DNA of 64,000 bases from Pseudomonas marginalis (GCF_900105325.1 NZ_FNSU01000003.1:1550001-1614000), one strand, 5' to 3'; counted from the stretch's first letter, positions 18,223 through 27,753 are shown. Notes: generated by a model from the letters alone, not told the origin. A program made the numbers and translations.

Positions 18223-19131
18223 TCACCCCCCTCCCGCCATATGCTGCGCAATCCTGCCCCTCAACCACCGCTCCGCCGGGTCATTGTCATGCACCCCACT
18301 CCACACCATCGACAACTCCGCCGCATCGATCGCAAACGGCGGATCCTCTGCCCGCAGCGCCGTGCCCTCGGTCAACGCACACGCCGCATAGTCCGGCACC
18401 GTGGCAATAATCTGCGTACCGGCCAGCAGCGCCCGCAAGCCACTGAACTGCGGTACCGCCAGCACCACCCGCCGGGCACGGCCGATACGGGCCAGGTCCA
18501 GGTCGATATTGCCGCTCAAGTCCCCCGAGAACGACACCATCGCATGGGGCCGTGCGCAATAATCGTCGAGGGTCAGCGGTTCGACGCCGTCATCCCCGCG
18601 CAGCACCTTGCAGGGAATGTCCCGCAGTTTCCTGCGCTTGGCATTCGCCGGCAGTTCAGTGGTGTAGCTCACGCCCACCGAGATCTCGCCACTGGCCAGT
18701 AATGCGGACATCAGCAGGTAATTGGCGCGGCGTACTACCACGATAATGCCCGGGGCTTCTTCGCGCAGTTGGCTGAGCAACGGCGGGAACAGGCCGAACT
18801 CGGCGTCGTCGGACAGGCCGATGCGGAACACCGCACAGCTGGTGGAAGGGTCGAAATCCTTGGCGCGGCTGACTGCGCCTGAAATGGTGTCCATGGCCGG
18901 TTGCAGCTCCTTGAGTATCGCCACGGCGCGTGGCGTGGGCTCCATGCCCCGGCCGTTGCGCAGCAGCAACGGGTCGTCGAACAAATCTCGCAGCCGGCCC
19001 AATGCCGCACTCACCGCCGGTTGGCCCATGAAGAGCTTTTCGGCGACCCGAGTCAGGTTCTTCTCGAACATCAGCGCTTCGAAAATCACCAACAGGTTCA
19101 TGTCGACGCGGCGCAGGTCGTTGCGGTTCAT
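18223..19131 (-). CDS. LysR-family transcriptional regulator (NodD-like subclass)
   Basis: A 302-residue regulator. The N-terminal winged helix reads MNRNDLRRVDMNLLVIFEAL followed by NLTRVAEKLFMGQPAVSAAL, and a substrate-binding domain follows (VFRIGLSDDAEFGLFPPLL). The short 'DMNLL..FEAL...NLTRVAEKL' form is that of the NodD/LinR/DntR branch. A 16-codon longer frame exists, but MNRNDL at 19131 is the family-like start. It is transcribed away from the small AraC gene at 19336; no enzyme gene adjoins, so the target is unknown. Confidence 0.87.
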   Translation of the reverse strand: MNRNDLRRVDMNLLVIFEALMFEKNLTRVAEKLFMGQPAVSAALGRLRDLFDDPLLLRNGRGMEPTPRAVAILKELQPAMDTISGAVSRAKDFDPSTSCAVFRIGLSDDAEFGLFPPLLSQLREEAPGIIVVVRRANYLLMSALLASGEISVGVSYTTELPANAKRRKLRDIPCKVLRGDDGVEPLTLDDYCARPHAMVSFSGDLSGNIDLDLARIGRARRVVLAVPQFSGLRALLAGTQIIATVPDYAACALTEGTALRAEDPPFAIDAAELSMVWSGVHDNDPAERWLRGRIAQHMAGGG

Positions 19132-19335
19132 GGCGGTATCCAAACGGTTAGCAGGCTGCCAGCTAAGCAGGAAAAACACTGCCTGGATTGCATGCCTGTG
19201 CTGTCTTTTTCGTGACCGAACCTGGCGAAATTAACAACGATTAACTCGCCAGCCAGACGGTGGGGCGCCAAAAATGAGCCGGTCTACACTGCATCCATTC
19301 ACCGGGAACGCTCCCATCGACTGCGGATATTCGTC
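19132..19335. promoter_or_regulatory. divergent promoter region, LysR / short AraC
   Basis: 204 bases between two regulators transcribed apart. It must hold both promoters. AT-rich sequence with GCGAAATTAACAACGATTAA at 19224-19243 is a plausible core, but no operator is defined. Confidence 0.4.
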
Positions 19336-19734
19336 ATGGCCCGACCTGCGTACTGTACTCCTCGCTTATCCGCCACCGGCGGCCTGTGCCCCCGGCGCGA
19401 GCGGATCGCCAAGCAATTGATCCTCGCCAACCTCGGGGAAAGCCTGGCGATTGCCGACCTGGCCCAGGCCTGCGCCCTGTCGCGCAGCCATTTTTCCCGC
19501 GCATTCAAGTGCACCACCGGGCTGTCGCCCCAGGAATGGATACGCCAGCAACGCATCCAGCGGGCCAAGGAACTGATCACCGGCTCCTCCTTGAGCCTCA
19601 CGCAAATCAGCCTGGAGTGCGGGTTTTGCGACCAGGCGCATTTCTGCCATATGTTCACGCGCAGCGAGGGCGTCAACCCGATGACCTGGCGAAATCACCA
19701 ACTGCGTCACAAGCCTCAAGAGATCGCTGCCTAG
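19336..19734 (+). CDS. short AraC-family regulator (DNA-binding domain only)
   Basis: A 132-residue protein that is almost wholly an AraC/XylS DNA-binding domain: first helix-turn-helix LAIADLAQACALSRSHFSRAFK, second SLTQISLECGFCDQAHFCHMF, ending GVNPMTWR. The usual ligand-binding N-terminal domain is absent, which is normal for a stand-alone AraC subclass in Pseudomonas. It is followed 58 bases later by the large winged-helix/STAND gene on the same strand, so co-regulation is possible. Confidence 0.85.
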   Translation: MARPAYCTPRLSATGGLCPRRERIAKQLILANLGESLAIADLAQACALSRSHFSRAFKCTTGLSPQEWIRQQRIQRAKELITGSSLSLTQISLECGFCDQAHFCHMFTRSEGVNPMTWRNHQLRHKPQEIAA

Positions 19735-19792
19735 TGGTCTGCATGCACCTGGAATATGCTGGCCGCTTACTTTTCCCAGAGCATGGCCACCC

Positions 19793-22555
19793 ATGAATGC
19801 CCCACGCGACCAGGCCGTGCATTTCGGCCCTTACCGTATCCACCCGCACCAGCGCCTGGTGCTGGAGGCCGGTCGCCCATTGCGCTTGGGACGGCGGGCC
19901 GTGGACATCCTGCTGATCCTGCTGGAGCAGGCCGGCACGGTGGTGAGCAAGCAGGAACTGATCGCCCGGGTCTGGCCCAAAAGCGTGGTGGAAGACGGCA
20001 ACCTGCGGGTGCACATGGCGGCGCTGCGCAAGGCCCTGGGCGATGGCCAGGCCGGGCAGCGCTATATCGTTACGGTGGCCCAACGTGGCTACAGTTTTGT
20101 GGCGCCACTGAGCATCGAGCCGATGAGCCTACCGACCGAAGGCGCCCCCCAACGCCCGAGCCACAACCTGCCGCTGCGACGCACGCGCATGCTTGGCCGC
20201 CAGGCCCTGATCGACAGCCTGGTACAGCAGCTGCCCGAGCAGCGCTTTATCACCCTGACCGGCGCCGGCGGCATCGGCAAGACCACCGTCGCCTTGCGCG
20301 TGGCGGAATTGTTGATCGGCCATTACCGCGACGGTATTCGCCTGCTGGACCTGGCGCCTCTCAGCGCGCCGTCGATGATCCTGCCCAATCTCGCCGCGCT
20401 CCTCGACCTCACCCACACCGAGCACGAACCGTTGCCCGTGTTTGCACGCCGCCTGCAGGAGCACCAGTTGCTGCTGGTGATCGACAACTGCGAACACCTG
20501 CTGGACGACATCGCGCTGATCAGCGAGGCCCTGCTGCGCCACGCGCCCCAATTGCACATCCTCGCCACCAGCCGCGAGGCCTTGCGCGCCGAGGGCGAGT
20601 CGGTGCAGCGCCTGGAACCCCTGGCCTGCCCGCCCGCCACCGGTAACCGCGCTCAGGCCCTGGGTTATCCAGCCCTGCAACTGCTGATCGAGCGGGCCAT
20701 GTCCCATCAGGACAGCTTTGAACTGAGCGAAGCCGAACTGCCCCTGGCCATTGATATCTGCCAACGCCTGGACGGCATTCCCCTGGCAATCGAGTTGGTG
20801 GCCGCGCAGATCGAGCGCTTCGGCCTGCCCGGCCTGCTGGTGCAGATGGAAGACAACTTTCGCCTGCTCACCCGTGGCCGACGCAGCGCCCTGCCCCGCC
20901 ATCAAACCTTGCGTGCCACCCTGGACTGGAGCTTCGAATTGCTCACCGGCTGCGAGCAGATCTGTCTGCGTCGCCTCGCGGTGTTCCGCGGTGGTTTCAG
21001 CCTGGCCAGTGCGGCGGCGGTAATCGCCGGGCAACAGGTTGCACCGGCCGAGGTGCTGGGTTCGATCACCCAGCTGGTGGCGAAATCCTTGCTCAATGTG
21101 GAGGCCGGGGATGACGAGGTGATCTATCGCCTGCTGGACATCACCCGCACCTATGCCCTGGAAAAACTCAGCGTTGCCAATGAACTCGACGCCACCCGCG
21201 AACACCACGCCAGGCGCTGCCTGGTGCTGATGAACCAGGCGCAGGACGATTGGGAACAGACCGCCACCCAAACCTGGATCGACCGCTATGCGCCGCTGCG
21301 CGAAGACATTCGTGCCGCCCTCGACTGGGGCCTGGGCGACCAGGGCGTGCACCTGCTGGGCATTCGTCTCACCGTCAGCGCCATGCCGTTGTGGCAGGAG
21401 CTGTCGCTGCTGCGCGAACACGGCCTGTATGTGGGCAAGGCACTGGCGCGGCTGGGGCAATCGAGCACACCGAGCCCGCACTTGAACATGGCCCTGCAGT
21501 TGGCCTTCGGCAGTTTTTCCTACCACACCCAGGGCGGTACGCCGCAGACCATCGAAGCCTTTGCCCATGCACGGCGCCTGGCCGAAGCCGACAGCAACCT
21601 GGTCGGCCAACTGCGCGCGGTGTCGGGGCAAATGGCGGTCAGCCTGTGTGGCGGCAACTACCGCGAGGCCCTGGAACAAAGCCTGCATTTCGACCGGTTG
21701 GGACCTCAGGCCGAGCCGTTGCTGGCCCTCAGCGCCCAACGCCTGAGGGTGCTGGCGCAGCACTTCGCCGGCAATCAGATACTGGCGCAGCAGAATGCCG
21801 AACAGGTGATCCAGCGCATGGCCCAGAGCGGCCATCTCAACCGGTTTACCCACGGCTTTGGCGTGCAGTACGACCAGAGCGTGGCCTCGTTGACCATCCT
21901 CGCGCGCATCCTGTGGCTGCGCGGTTTTCCCGAACGTGCGTGGCGCACCGCCAGCCAGGCGCTGGAGCTGGCGTTGCAGATCAACCACGGCACGTCGATT
22001 TGCTACACCCTGGCCCTGGCCGGGGTGGTCATCGCCCATTGCAACGGCGACACCCTTGCAGCCCGCGACCGCTTGGACCTCCTCCTGCAACAGGCGCAAA
22101 AGCATTCAGTGCAGTTGTTCCACACCTGGGCGCAATGCTACGAAGGCACGGCGCAGATCGCCGATATGCAGGGATTGGGGCTGGTCGCAGACATCCTGGT
22201 GACCTTCAACGCCCGTGCAGTGGATGAGGCCTTGTTCGAACGCGCCCGGAGCGGTGCGGCCGGCTGGTGCAGCCCGGAGATCCTGCGCGTGCGCGCCGAG
22301 GCCATGGCCGATCCCCACGGGGCCGAGGCGCTGCTGCTCGAAGCCCTGGGCCTGGCACACCAGCAAGGCGCGTTGGCCTGGGAACTGCGCTGTGCGGACT
22401 CCTTGGCGCGGCTGTGGCAACAGCAGGGTCGTGTGCAGGCTGCTCGCGACCTGCTGGGTTCGGTCTACGCGCGATTCAGCGAAGGCTTCGCCACCCAGGA
22501 CCTAGTCCGCGTACGCCGCCTGCTCGACGAGTTGCAGGACAAACGGCCGGCCTGA
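19793..22555 (+). CDS. winged-helix STAND ATPase regulator
   Basis: A 920-residue regulator with an OmpR/PhoB-like winged helix at the N-terminus (about 10-105, ELIARVWPKSVVEDGNLRVH, then YIVTVAQRGYSFVAPL), an NB-ARC-type ATPase (Walker A GAGGIGKTT at 157-165, Walker B LLLVIDNCEHLL, ILATSREALR), and a long helical C-terminal half typical of TPR-like sensor repeats. Such proteins act as ligand-gated transcription activators. The last 54 bases overlap, antisense, the end of the paralogous gene at 22502. Confidence 0.85.
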   Translation: MNAPRDQAVHFGPYRIHPHQRLVLEAGRPLRLGRRAVDILLILLEQAGTVVSKQELIARVWPKSVVEDGNLRVHMAALRKALGDGQAGQRYIVTVAQRGYSFVAPLSIEPMSLPTEGAPQRPSHNLPLRRTRMLGRQALIDSLVQQLPEQRFITLTGAGGIGKTTVALRVAELLIGHYRDGIRLLDLAPLSAPSMILPNLAALLDLTHTEHEPLPVFARRLQEHQLLLVIDNCEHLLDDIALISEALLRHAPQLHILATSREALRAEGESVQRLEPLACPPATGNRAQALGYPALQLLIERAMSHQDSFELSEAELPLAIDICQRLDGIPLAIELVAAQIERFGLPGLLVQMEDNFRLLTRGRRSALPRHQTLRATLDWSFELLTGCEQICLRRLAVFRGGFSLASAAAVIAGQQVAPAEVLGSITQLVAKSLLNVEAGDDEVIYRLLDITRTYALEKLSVANELDATREHHARRCLVLMNQAQDDWEQTATQTWIDRYAPLREDIRAALDWGLGDQGVHLLGIRLTVSAMPLWQELSLLREHGLYVGKALARLGQSSTPSPHLNMALQLAFGSFSYHTQGGTPQTIEAFAHARRLAEADSNLVGQLRAVSGQMAVSLCGGNYREALEQSLHFDRLGPQAEPLLALSAQRLRVLAQHFAGNQILAQQNAEQVIQRMAQSGHLNRFTHGFGVQYDQSVASLTILARILWLRGFPERAWRTASQALELALQINHGTSICYTLALAGVVIAHCNGDTLAARDRLDLLLQQAQKHSVQLFHTWAQCYEGTAQIADMQGLGLVADILVTFNARAVDEALFERARSGAAGWCSPEILRVRAEAMADPHGAEALLLEALGLAHQQGALAWELRCADSLARLWQQQGRVQAARDLLGSVYARFSEGFATQDLVRVRRLLDELQDKRPA

Positions 22556-24025
22556 AAACGCTCCCAGGTAATGCCCATAACCCTGCTGCAAACGCGCCAC
22601 CTGCTGCGGGTTACGCAGGAGTGCCAGGCCATAGCTGCGCACGCTGTTGAGCAGACGATAGCGCGGATACCCCGGACCGGGTTCGAGGCTCAGCAGCGAG
22701 GTGCCGACCAGCCGCCCGAGCAGGTACGACAAATCGGCGTGTTCCAGCTCGGTGCCGGCCACCAGCTTACCCAGGGTGGGCAAGGTCACAGCCATCTTGA
22801 ACAGGCTCAGTTGCAGGAACAGCCAGCGCTCCGGCAGGCTCAGGCGCTCGTAGGTCCAGTCCAGGGCCGCGGTCAGGGATTGGTGGCGCTCCACCGCTGT
22901 GCGGCGGCCCCGGGTCAGTACCTGCAATCCACTGTGCAACTGCGCCTTTAAACCGCGCACGCCCAGCGCGTCCACTTGGGCGGCCGCCAGTTCAAGGGCC
23001 AGGGGAATACCGTCGAGGCGCCGGCAGATGTCCCGCAATGGCGCCAGGTCCTGTCGGCGCAACACAAAGCCCTGTTGGCCGGCACACGCCCGGGCGACGA
23101 ACAGTTGCACGGCGGGGAACGCCATGGCCTGTTCAACACTGCCCAGCGCCGACGGCGCCGGCACGCCCAGCGGGGGCACGCGCAGCACCCATTCGCCTGG
23201 GGCCTGCAACGCTTCGCGACTGCTGACCAGCACGCTGACCTGGGGCGCATTTTCGCGCAGCGCCCGCAAAAGATGTCGACAGGCACCGAGCAGCAGGTCG
23301 GCGCCGTCGAGTACCAGCAGCAATTGCCGGGAGACCAACTGGCGGCACAACTGCGTGACACTGCCGCCGGGTTCCAGGTGCAGGATCGTGGCCAGGTGGC
23401 GCAGCATCATCAGCGGCGCCTTCACCGTGGCCAGGTCGACCCACCACACACCGTCGCGGTAGCGCGGCAACACGCGCTCGGCCAGGGCCAGGGCCAAGGT
23501 GCTCTTGCCCACGCCGGCGCACCCGGTCAGGGTCATCAGGCGCTGCCCGGACACCCGCCGCACCAGCACGCCCAGCAGTTCATCGCGACCGATCAGCGGG
23601 CTGAGCCGGGGGGCAAGGTTATGCCGGGGCAGCACCGCGGCAGCCGCGACCCGCACGGGGGCGGCGAAGCAGTAACCGCGCTGGGGGTCGTTGATAATCA
23701 AGCGTTGCCCGTCAAGGGCACGGCGCAGTGCGGCGATGTGCACCCGCAGGTTGTTCTCTTCCACCACGCTGCACGGCCAGACCCGCTCGATCAGGGTGGC
23801 CTTGCTGATAAATTGCCCTGGCGACTCCAGCAGCACCGCCAGAATATCCAAAGCCCGCCCGCCCAACGGCACCGGCCAACCCGCCTTGCTCACCAGCCGC
23901 TGCTGCCGATGAAAGGCATAGTCACCGAAGCGCACCGTGCTATCCGCGTCAATCGCCTGAGGCATATTCATGTCTGCAATCGCGCTGAAACGCCCGATCT
24001 TGGGCTTCCGCGCATCCTTTTCCAT
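22502..24025 (-). CDS. winged-helix STAND ATPase regulator, short paralogue
   Basis: A 507-residue relative of the converging 920-residue protein. Winged helix at about 30-125 (LIERVWPCSVVEENNLRVHI, INDPQRGYCFAAPV) and ATPase with Walker A GCAGVGKST (168-176), Walker B LLLVLDGADLLL and SVLVSSREALQ. It stops soon after the ATPase winged-helix-like end and lacks the long helical C-terminus, so it may be a natural short form. The ATG at 24025 has AAGG 8 bases upstream; M19 and M21 are alternatives. The gene downstream of GlxA (95-base gap) on the same strand could be cotranscribed with it. Confidence 0.82.
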   Translation of the reverse strand: MEKDARKPKIGRFSAIADMNMPQAIDADSTVRFGDYAFHRQQRLVSKAGWPVPLGGRALDILAVLLESPGQFISKATLIERVWPCSVVEENNLRVHIAALRRALDGQRLIINDPQRGYCFAAPVRVAAAAVLPRHNLAPRLSPLIGRDELLGVLVRRVSGQRLMTLTGCAGVGKSTLALALAERVLPRYRDGVWWVDLATVKAPLMMLRHLATILHLEPGGSVTQLCRQLVSRQLLLVLDGADLLLGACRHLLRALRENAPQVSVLVSSREALQAPGEWVLRVPPLGVPAPSALGSVEQAMAFPAVQLFVARACAGQQGFVLRRQDLAPLRDICRRLDGIPLALELAAAQVDALGVRGLKAQLHSGLQVLTRGRRTAVERHQSLTAALDWTYERLSLPERWLFLQLSLFKMAVTLPTLGKLVAGTELEHADLSYLLGRLVGTSLLSLEPGPGYPRYRLLNSVRSYGLALLRNPQQVARLQQGYGHYLGAFSGRPFVLQLVEQAAYAD

Positions 24026-24120
24026 GGGCTCGACCTTATCTTGCCAGCTACCTGTAACAGGGCAATGCTGGCACAGGGAGCGATACGGACAATCGGGTGC
24101 GCGAGACGGACATCCTGTCG

Positions 24121-25071
24121 TTAACTGAACTGCTGGCGATATTGGGTCGGGTTGAGGCCGAGTTTTTCACTGAATAGAAAGCGCATGTGCCGCACGCTGC
24201 CGAAGCCTGCGTGGAACGCCACGGTCTTGAGCGGCAGGTCGGTGGTTTCCAGCAGTTGCCGGGCGCGGTCGATGCGCGCGCCCTGCAGGAAGGCCATGGG
24301 CGTCATCTGCACGTCCTTGGCGAACAACCGGGCAAAGTGGCGCGGGCTCATGCCGGCCAGCTCGGCCATGGACTCGATGGTAAAGGGCTGGTCCAGATGG
24401 GCGAGCACATGGTTCTGCACCCGGGTGATCGCGGTTTCCTGGGGTGCCACGGACGCGGTCATCGGGCTGAACTGGGCCTGGCCGCCCTGGCGCTTCATCA
24501 CCACCAGCAGCACCTTGGCCACATCCACCGCCACTTGCTTGCCATGGTCCTGGGCGATGATCGACAGCGCCAGGTCGATACCGGCGGTGACCCCGCCCGA
24601 GGTAATCAACCGCCCGTCCTGCAGGTAGATGCGATCCGTCTCGACGATGGCCTTGGGGAAGGCCTTGATCAGGCGCTCGGTGTAGTGCCAGTGGGTGGTC
24701 ACGCGGCGTTCGTCGAGCAGCCCGGCGTGGCCCAGCACAAAGGCGCCGGTGCAGATCGAGCCGAAGCGCCGCGCCCGTGGCGCCGCCGCCTTGAGCCAGG
24801 GCAGCAGCGCCGGATGGCATTCGTTATAGGCACCCGGGCCGCCGGGCACCAGCAGCAGGTCATAAGCCGCCCGGGCCTGGTCCAGCAGCAGGTCAGTCTG
24901 GACCAGCACCCCATTGGAGGCGCGCAACGGACCGGGCTCGGTACCCAGGGTGAGGATCTGGTAATGCTCCGCCGCCGGCAGGTAGCGGTTGGCAATGGAA
25001 AACACTTCGAGCGGCCCGGCCATGTCAAGCAGGAGGAAGTCCGGGAACAGCGCCATGGCCACGGTTTTCAT
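24121..25071 (-). CDS. GlxA-family AraC regulator with DJ-1/PfpI domain
   Basis: A 316-residue protein: DJ-1/PfpI-like domain first (about 3-170, with LLLVPGGPGAY and C107 in SICTGAFVLGHAG), then an AraC DNA-binding domain (FTIESMAELAGMSPRHFARLF, LPLKTVAFHAGFGSVRHMRFLF). GlxA proteins regulate amine and amino-acid catabolism genes such as those for betaine, carnitine or arginine; the ligand here is unknown. Start M at 25071 fits family length; upstream in-frame ATGs at 25086 and 25110 lack better ribosome sites. It diverges from the pirin gene. Confidence 0.87.
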   Translation of the reverse strand: MKTVAMALFPDFLLLDMAGPLEVFSIANRYLPAAEHYQILTLGTEPGPLRASNGVLVQTDLLLDQARAAYDLLLVPGGPGAYNECHPALLPWLKAAAPRARRFGSICTGAFVLGHAGLLDERRVTTHWHYTERLIKAFPKAIVETDRIYLQDGRLITSGGVTAGIDLALSIIAQDHGKQVAVDVAKVLLVVMKRQGGQAQFSPMTASVAPQETAITRVQNHVLAHLDQPFTIESMAELAGMSPRHFARLFAKDVQMTPMAFLQGARIDRARQLLETTDLPLKTVAFHAGFGSVRHMRFLFSEKLGLNPTQYRQQFS

Positions 25072-25252
25072 ACGGGAAGCATCCATCGAGGGGAAGAAAG
25101 CGAAAGGCATTATGGCATGGCTTTTACTGTCAATCTCAAGGAGACAGTTATTCAAATTTCAGCTTCTTAATGAATTTTCAGGTTGCCAGTAACCTTCTTC
25201 TCAACGCAAGCACCCTGCATCTCGCAGCCCGCGCTCACTTGAGGACAAGACC

Positions 25253-25975
25253 ATGCTGACCCTTCGCAAAGCTTCCGAACGCGGCGCCGCCAATCACGGT
25301 TGGTTGAAGTCGTTCCACACCTTCTCGTTCGCCAACTATTGGAACCCCGATGAACAGGGTTTTTCCGACCTGCTGGTGATCAACGACGACCGCGTCGCGG
25401 CCGGCAAAGGCTTCGGCCAACACCCGCACCGCGACATGGAGATTTTCTCCTATGTGCTTGAAGGCGCCCTGGAACACAAGGACACCCTGGGCACCGGCTC
25501 GGTGATTCGCCCCGGCGATGTGCAACTGATGAGCGCCGGCAGCGGCGTGGCCCACAGCGAGTTCAACCACAGCCAGACCCGTGGCGTGCACTTCCTGCAA
25601 ATCTGGATCGTGCCCGCCGTGGCCGGTGCCGAGCCGCGCTATCAACAGGAGCACTTCAGCGCGGCGCAGAAACAAGGGCGCCTGCAACTGATCATCTCGC
25701 CGGACGGCAGCGACGGCTCCCTGACCGTGCGCCAGGACGCCAGGGTGTACGCCGGGCTGTTCAACGGCGACGAAGCCGCGACCCTCGACCTGCCGCCGGA
25801 TCGCCACGTGTACATCCATGTGGCTCGGGGCAGCGTGGACATCAACGGCCAGCGCTTGCAGGAAGGCGACGGTGCCCGAGTGCGCGATGAGCGGCAAATC
25901 CGCCTGAGCCAGGGCCAGGATGCCGAGGTGCTGGTGTTCGACCTGCGCCCTCAGGAACGGCCACAGATGCCGTGA
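25253..25975 (+). CDS. pirin-family protein (YhhW-type bicupin)
   Basis: A 240-residue bicupin. The metal ligands of pirins are present: H57 and H59 in GQHPHRDME and H101 with E103 in AHSEFNH. The C-terminal cupin half is shorter (VYIHVARGSVDINGQRLQEGDG). Bacterial YhhW-type members show quercetin 2,3-dioxygenase activity in vitro; the in vivo role is not settled. It faces the GlxA regulator across 181 bases, a common arrangement of regulator and target. Confidence 0.9.
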   Translation: MLTLRKASERGAANHGWLKSFHTFSFANYWNPDEQGFSDLLVINDDRVAAGKGFGQHPHRDMEIFSYVLEGALEHKDTLGTGSVIRPGDVQLMSAGSGVAHSEFNHSQTRGVHFLQIWIVPAVAGAEPRYQQEHFSAAQKQGRLQLIISPDGSDGSLTVRQDARVYAGLFNGDEAATLDLPPDRHVYIHVARGSVDINGQRLQEGDGARVRDERQIRLSQGQDAEVLVFDLRPQERPQMP

Positions 25976-25983
25976 CCGGCTCG

Positions 25984-26011
25984 GCGATGGCCCTTTGAAA
26001 CGGGCCATCGC
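25984..26011. terminator. hairpin after the pirin gene
   Basis: GCGATGGCCC pairs perfectly with GGGCCATCGC around an 8-base loop, 9 bases after the pirin stop. No T-run follows, so termination is likely but not certain. Confidence 0.45.
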
Positions 26012-26120
26012 TGGCATCGATAGTCACCATCAGCCCAATGAAGTTCTCTTAAAAAATGCAACGCGTAACATCAAACCCATACCAGGCAACACCCAACTAA
26101 AACACTCGGAGCACACCATC

Positions 26121-26585
26121 ATGAAACGCCAAATCTTGCTTAGCCTCGCTTTCTCGGTACTCGCTGCAAACGCATTTGCCCACCCTGTTGTTGCTGAAGG
26201 CGGCGCGGATCGCCTGATCGAAAGCCGTGTTGCTGAAGGGGGCTCGGATCGCCTGCTGGAACGTCGTGTTGCCGAAGGTGGCTCGGATCGCTTGCTGGAA
26301 CGTCGTGTTGCCGAAGGTGGTGCTGATCGCTTGCAGCAACGCGGTATTGTTGAAGATGGCGCCGATCGCCTGCAAGGCAACCGCGTCGCCGAAGATGGCG
26401 CCGACCGCCTGCAAGGCAACCGCGTTGCCGAAGATGGTGCCGATCGCCTGCAAGGCAACCGCGTTGCCGAAGGTGGCGCTGATCGCTTGCAGGAACGTGG
26501 CCTGGCCGAAGGCGGTGCCGATCGTTTGCAGCAACGCGGTATTGTTGAAGGCGGTGCCGATCGCCTGCTGGACAACCACGCTTAA
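26121..26585 (+). CDS. secreted protein of ten 13-residue repeats
   Basis: A 154-residue protein with a signal peptide (MKRQILLSLAFSVLAANAFA) followed by ten back-to-back 13-residue repeats of the type VAEGGADRLLERR, nearly to the C-terminus. Invariant positions are E3, G5, D7, R8 and L9. Each unit is 39 bases and the DNA copies are close, so copy number may vary between strains. A start at 25920 would add an unlikely leader; ATG at 26121 follows GGAGCACACCATC. I know similar sequences only as uncharacterised pseudomonad proteins, sometimes labelled 'phage infection protein' without evidence I can vouch for. Function unknown. A strong terminator follows. Confidence 0.8.
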   Translation: MKRQILLSLAFSVLAANAFAHPVVAEGGADRLIESRVAEGGSDRLLERRVAEGGSDRLLERRVAEGGADRLQQRGIVEDGADRLQGNRVAEDGADRLQGNRVAEDGADRLQGNRVAEGGADRLQERGLAEGGADRLQQRGIVEGGADRLLDNHA

Positions 26586-26611
26586 TCCCGCACTGTTCGC
26601 GGGGCACCCCA

Positions 26612-26638
26612 AACCGGCCTGATCAGCCGGTTTTTTTT
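26612..26638 (+). terminator. rho-independent terminator after the repeat protein
   Basis: AACCGGC and GCCGGTT form a 7-bp stem with a short loop, followed by eight Ts. It ends the transcript of the repeat-protein gene just before the converging oxidoreductase stop at 26648. Confidence 0.85.
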
Positions 26639-26647
26639 CGTCTTCGA

Positions 26648-27652
26648 TTAATGCAGGTCGCGGTCCACCCACACCACAGCCTTGCCGATCTGTTGCCGCG
26701 CTTCGATGCGCTCATGTACCTGATGCAGCGTTTCCAGCGTGTAATGCCCTTCGATAGCCACCGTCAACGTACCTTCGAGCATCGCCGCAAATACCGCGTT
26801 GGCACGCCGTTGTACGGTCGCGCCGTCGGCCATATGGTCGGCCAGCCGGGGGCGCGTCAAAAACAGCGAGCCCGCCTCCCCCAGTTCCATCGGGTCGAGA
26901 TCGGTCAACGAACCCGAGACATTGCCGTAGTTCACGATCAGGCCGCGCGTGCGGCAGGCGCGGAAGCTGTTACGCAGGGTGCTTTTGCCGAGCGAATCGA
27001 AGACCACATCCACCCCCTCCCCGCCTGTGGCCTCCAACACCCGCTCGGCAAATCGGCCGCCGTCATAGACCCAGGCCTGGTGGGCCCCGCGCTCGTGAGC
27101 AATGGCGCATCGTTCAGCGGTGCTGCCGGTGGCGAACACCGTGGCGCCTGAGCGCCGGGCCATCTGTACCAGCAACTGGCCGATGCTGCCGCACGCAGCG
27201 TGGACCAGGCAGGTGCTGCCGGCCTGCAACCTGGCGACATCCTCGATCAAGTAGTGGGCGGTACAGCCTTGAAACATCGCCGCAGCCGCCTGATCGAAGG
27301 CGATGGCACCGGGAATCTGCGCCACCCTGGCTGCGGGCACCAGGGCGTACTCGGCGAAGGCGCCCCAGGCAATGCACCACGCCACCCGGTCGCCGACGGC
27401 CAAATGGCTGATGCCTGCGCCGACTTCCACCACCACGCCGGCGCCCTCCATACCCAAGGTACAGGGCAGGCGCACCGGATAGGTCGACGACTGCGCATAT
27501 TTGCCCTGGCGGGTATGGATATCCATGAAGTTGATCCCGGCGCACGCCACCTTGACCAGCACATGCCCGGCCAACACCTGGGGTTTGGGGACGTCATGGC
27601 GCAATTGGGCGACTTCAGGGCCGCCGTAGGTTTGCAAGGTAATGGCTTTCAT
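26648..27652 (-). CDS. quinone oxidoreductase-type zinc-independent MDR enzyme
   Basis: A 334-residue medium-chain reductase of the QOR class: GroES-like fold with INFMDIHTRQGKY and an NADPH-binding Rossmann segment (LVHAACGSIGQLLVQMARRSGA). It lacks the zinc-cysteine lobe of alcohol dehydrogenases. Members reduce quinones or conjugated carbonyls with NADPH, often as detoxification. The Rossmann motif reads CGSIGQ, where most members have AAGGVG, a mild oddity. Start M at 27652 with GGAG upstream. Divergent from a LysR gene (101 bases), which is likely its regulator. Confidence 0.88.
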   Translation of the reverse strand: MKAITLQTYGGPEVAQLRHDVPKPQVLAGHVLVKVACAGINFMDIHTRQGKYAQSSTYPVRLPCTLGMEGAGVVVEVGAGISHLAVGDRVAWCIAWGAFAEYALVPAARVAQIPGAIAFDQAAAAMFQGCTAHYLIEDVARLQAGSTCLVHAACGSIGQLLVQMARRSGATVFATGSTAERCAIAHERGAHQAWVYDGGRFAERVLEATGGEGVDVVFDSLGKSTLRNSFRACRTRGLIVNYGNVSGSLTDLDPMELGEAGSLFLTRPRLADHMADGATVQRRANAVFAAMLEGTLTVAIEGHYTLETLHQVHERIEARQQIGKAVVWVDRDLH

Positions 27653-27753
27653 CGGGGACAACTCCGTGTGCACTGGGAAGCGGCCATGGTAAAAGGACGC
27701 TCTCAGTAGGAAAATTCCCCAAAGCTTCCCAACCTCCGTGCGGAAATAACCCG

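Noticed and set aside
26030..26672. Repetitive frames on the minus strand over the 13-residue repeat gene
   Set aside because: A 39-bp unit keeps all frames open; only the plus-strand frame has a signal peptide, a ribosome site and a terminator.
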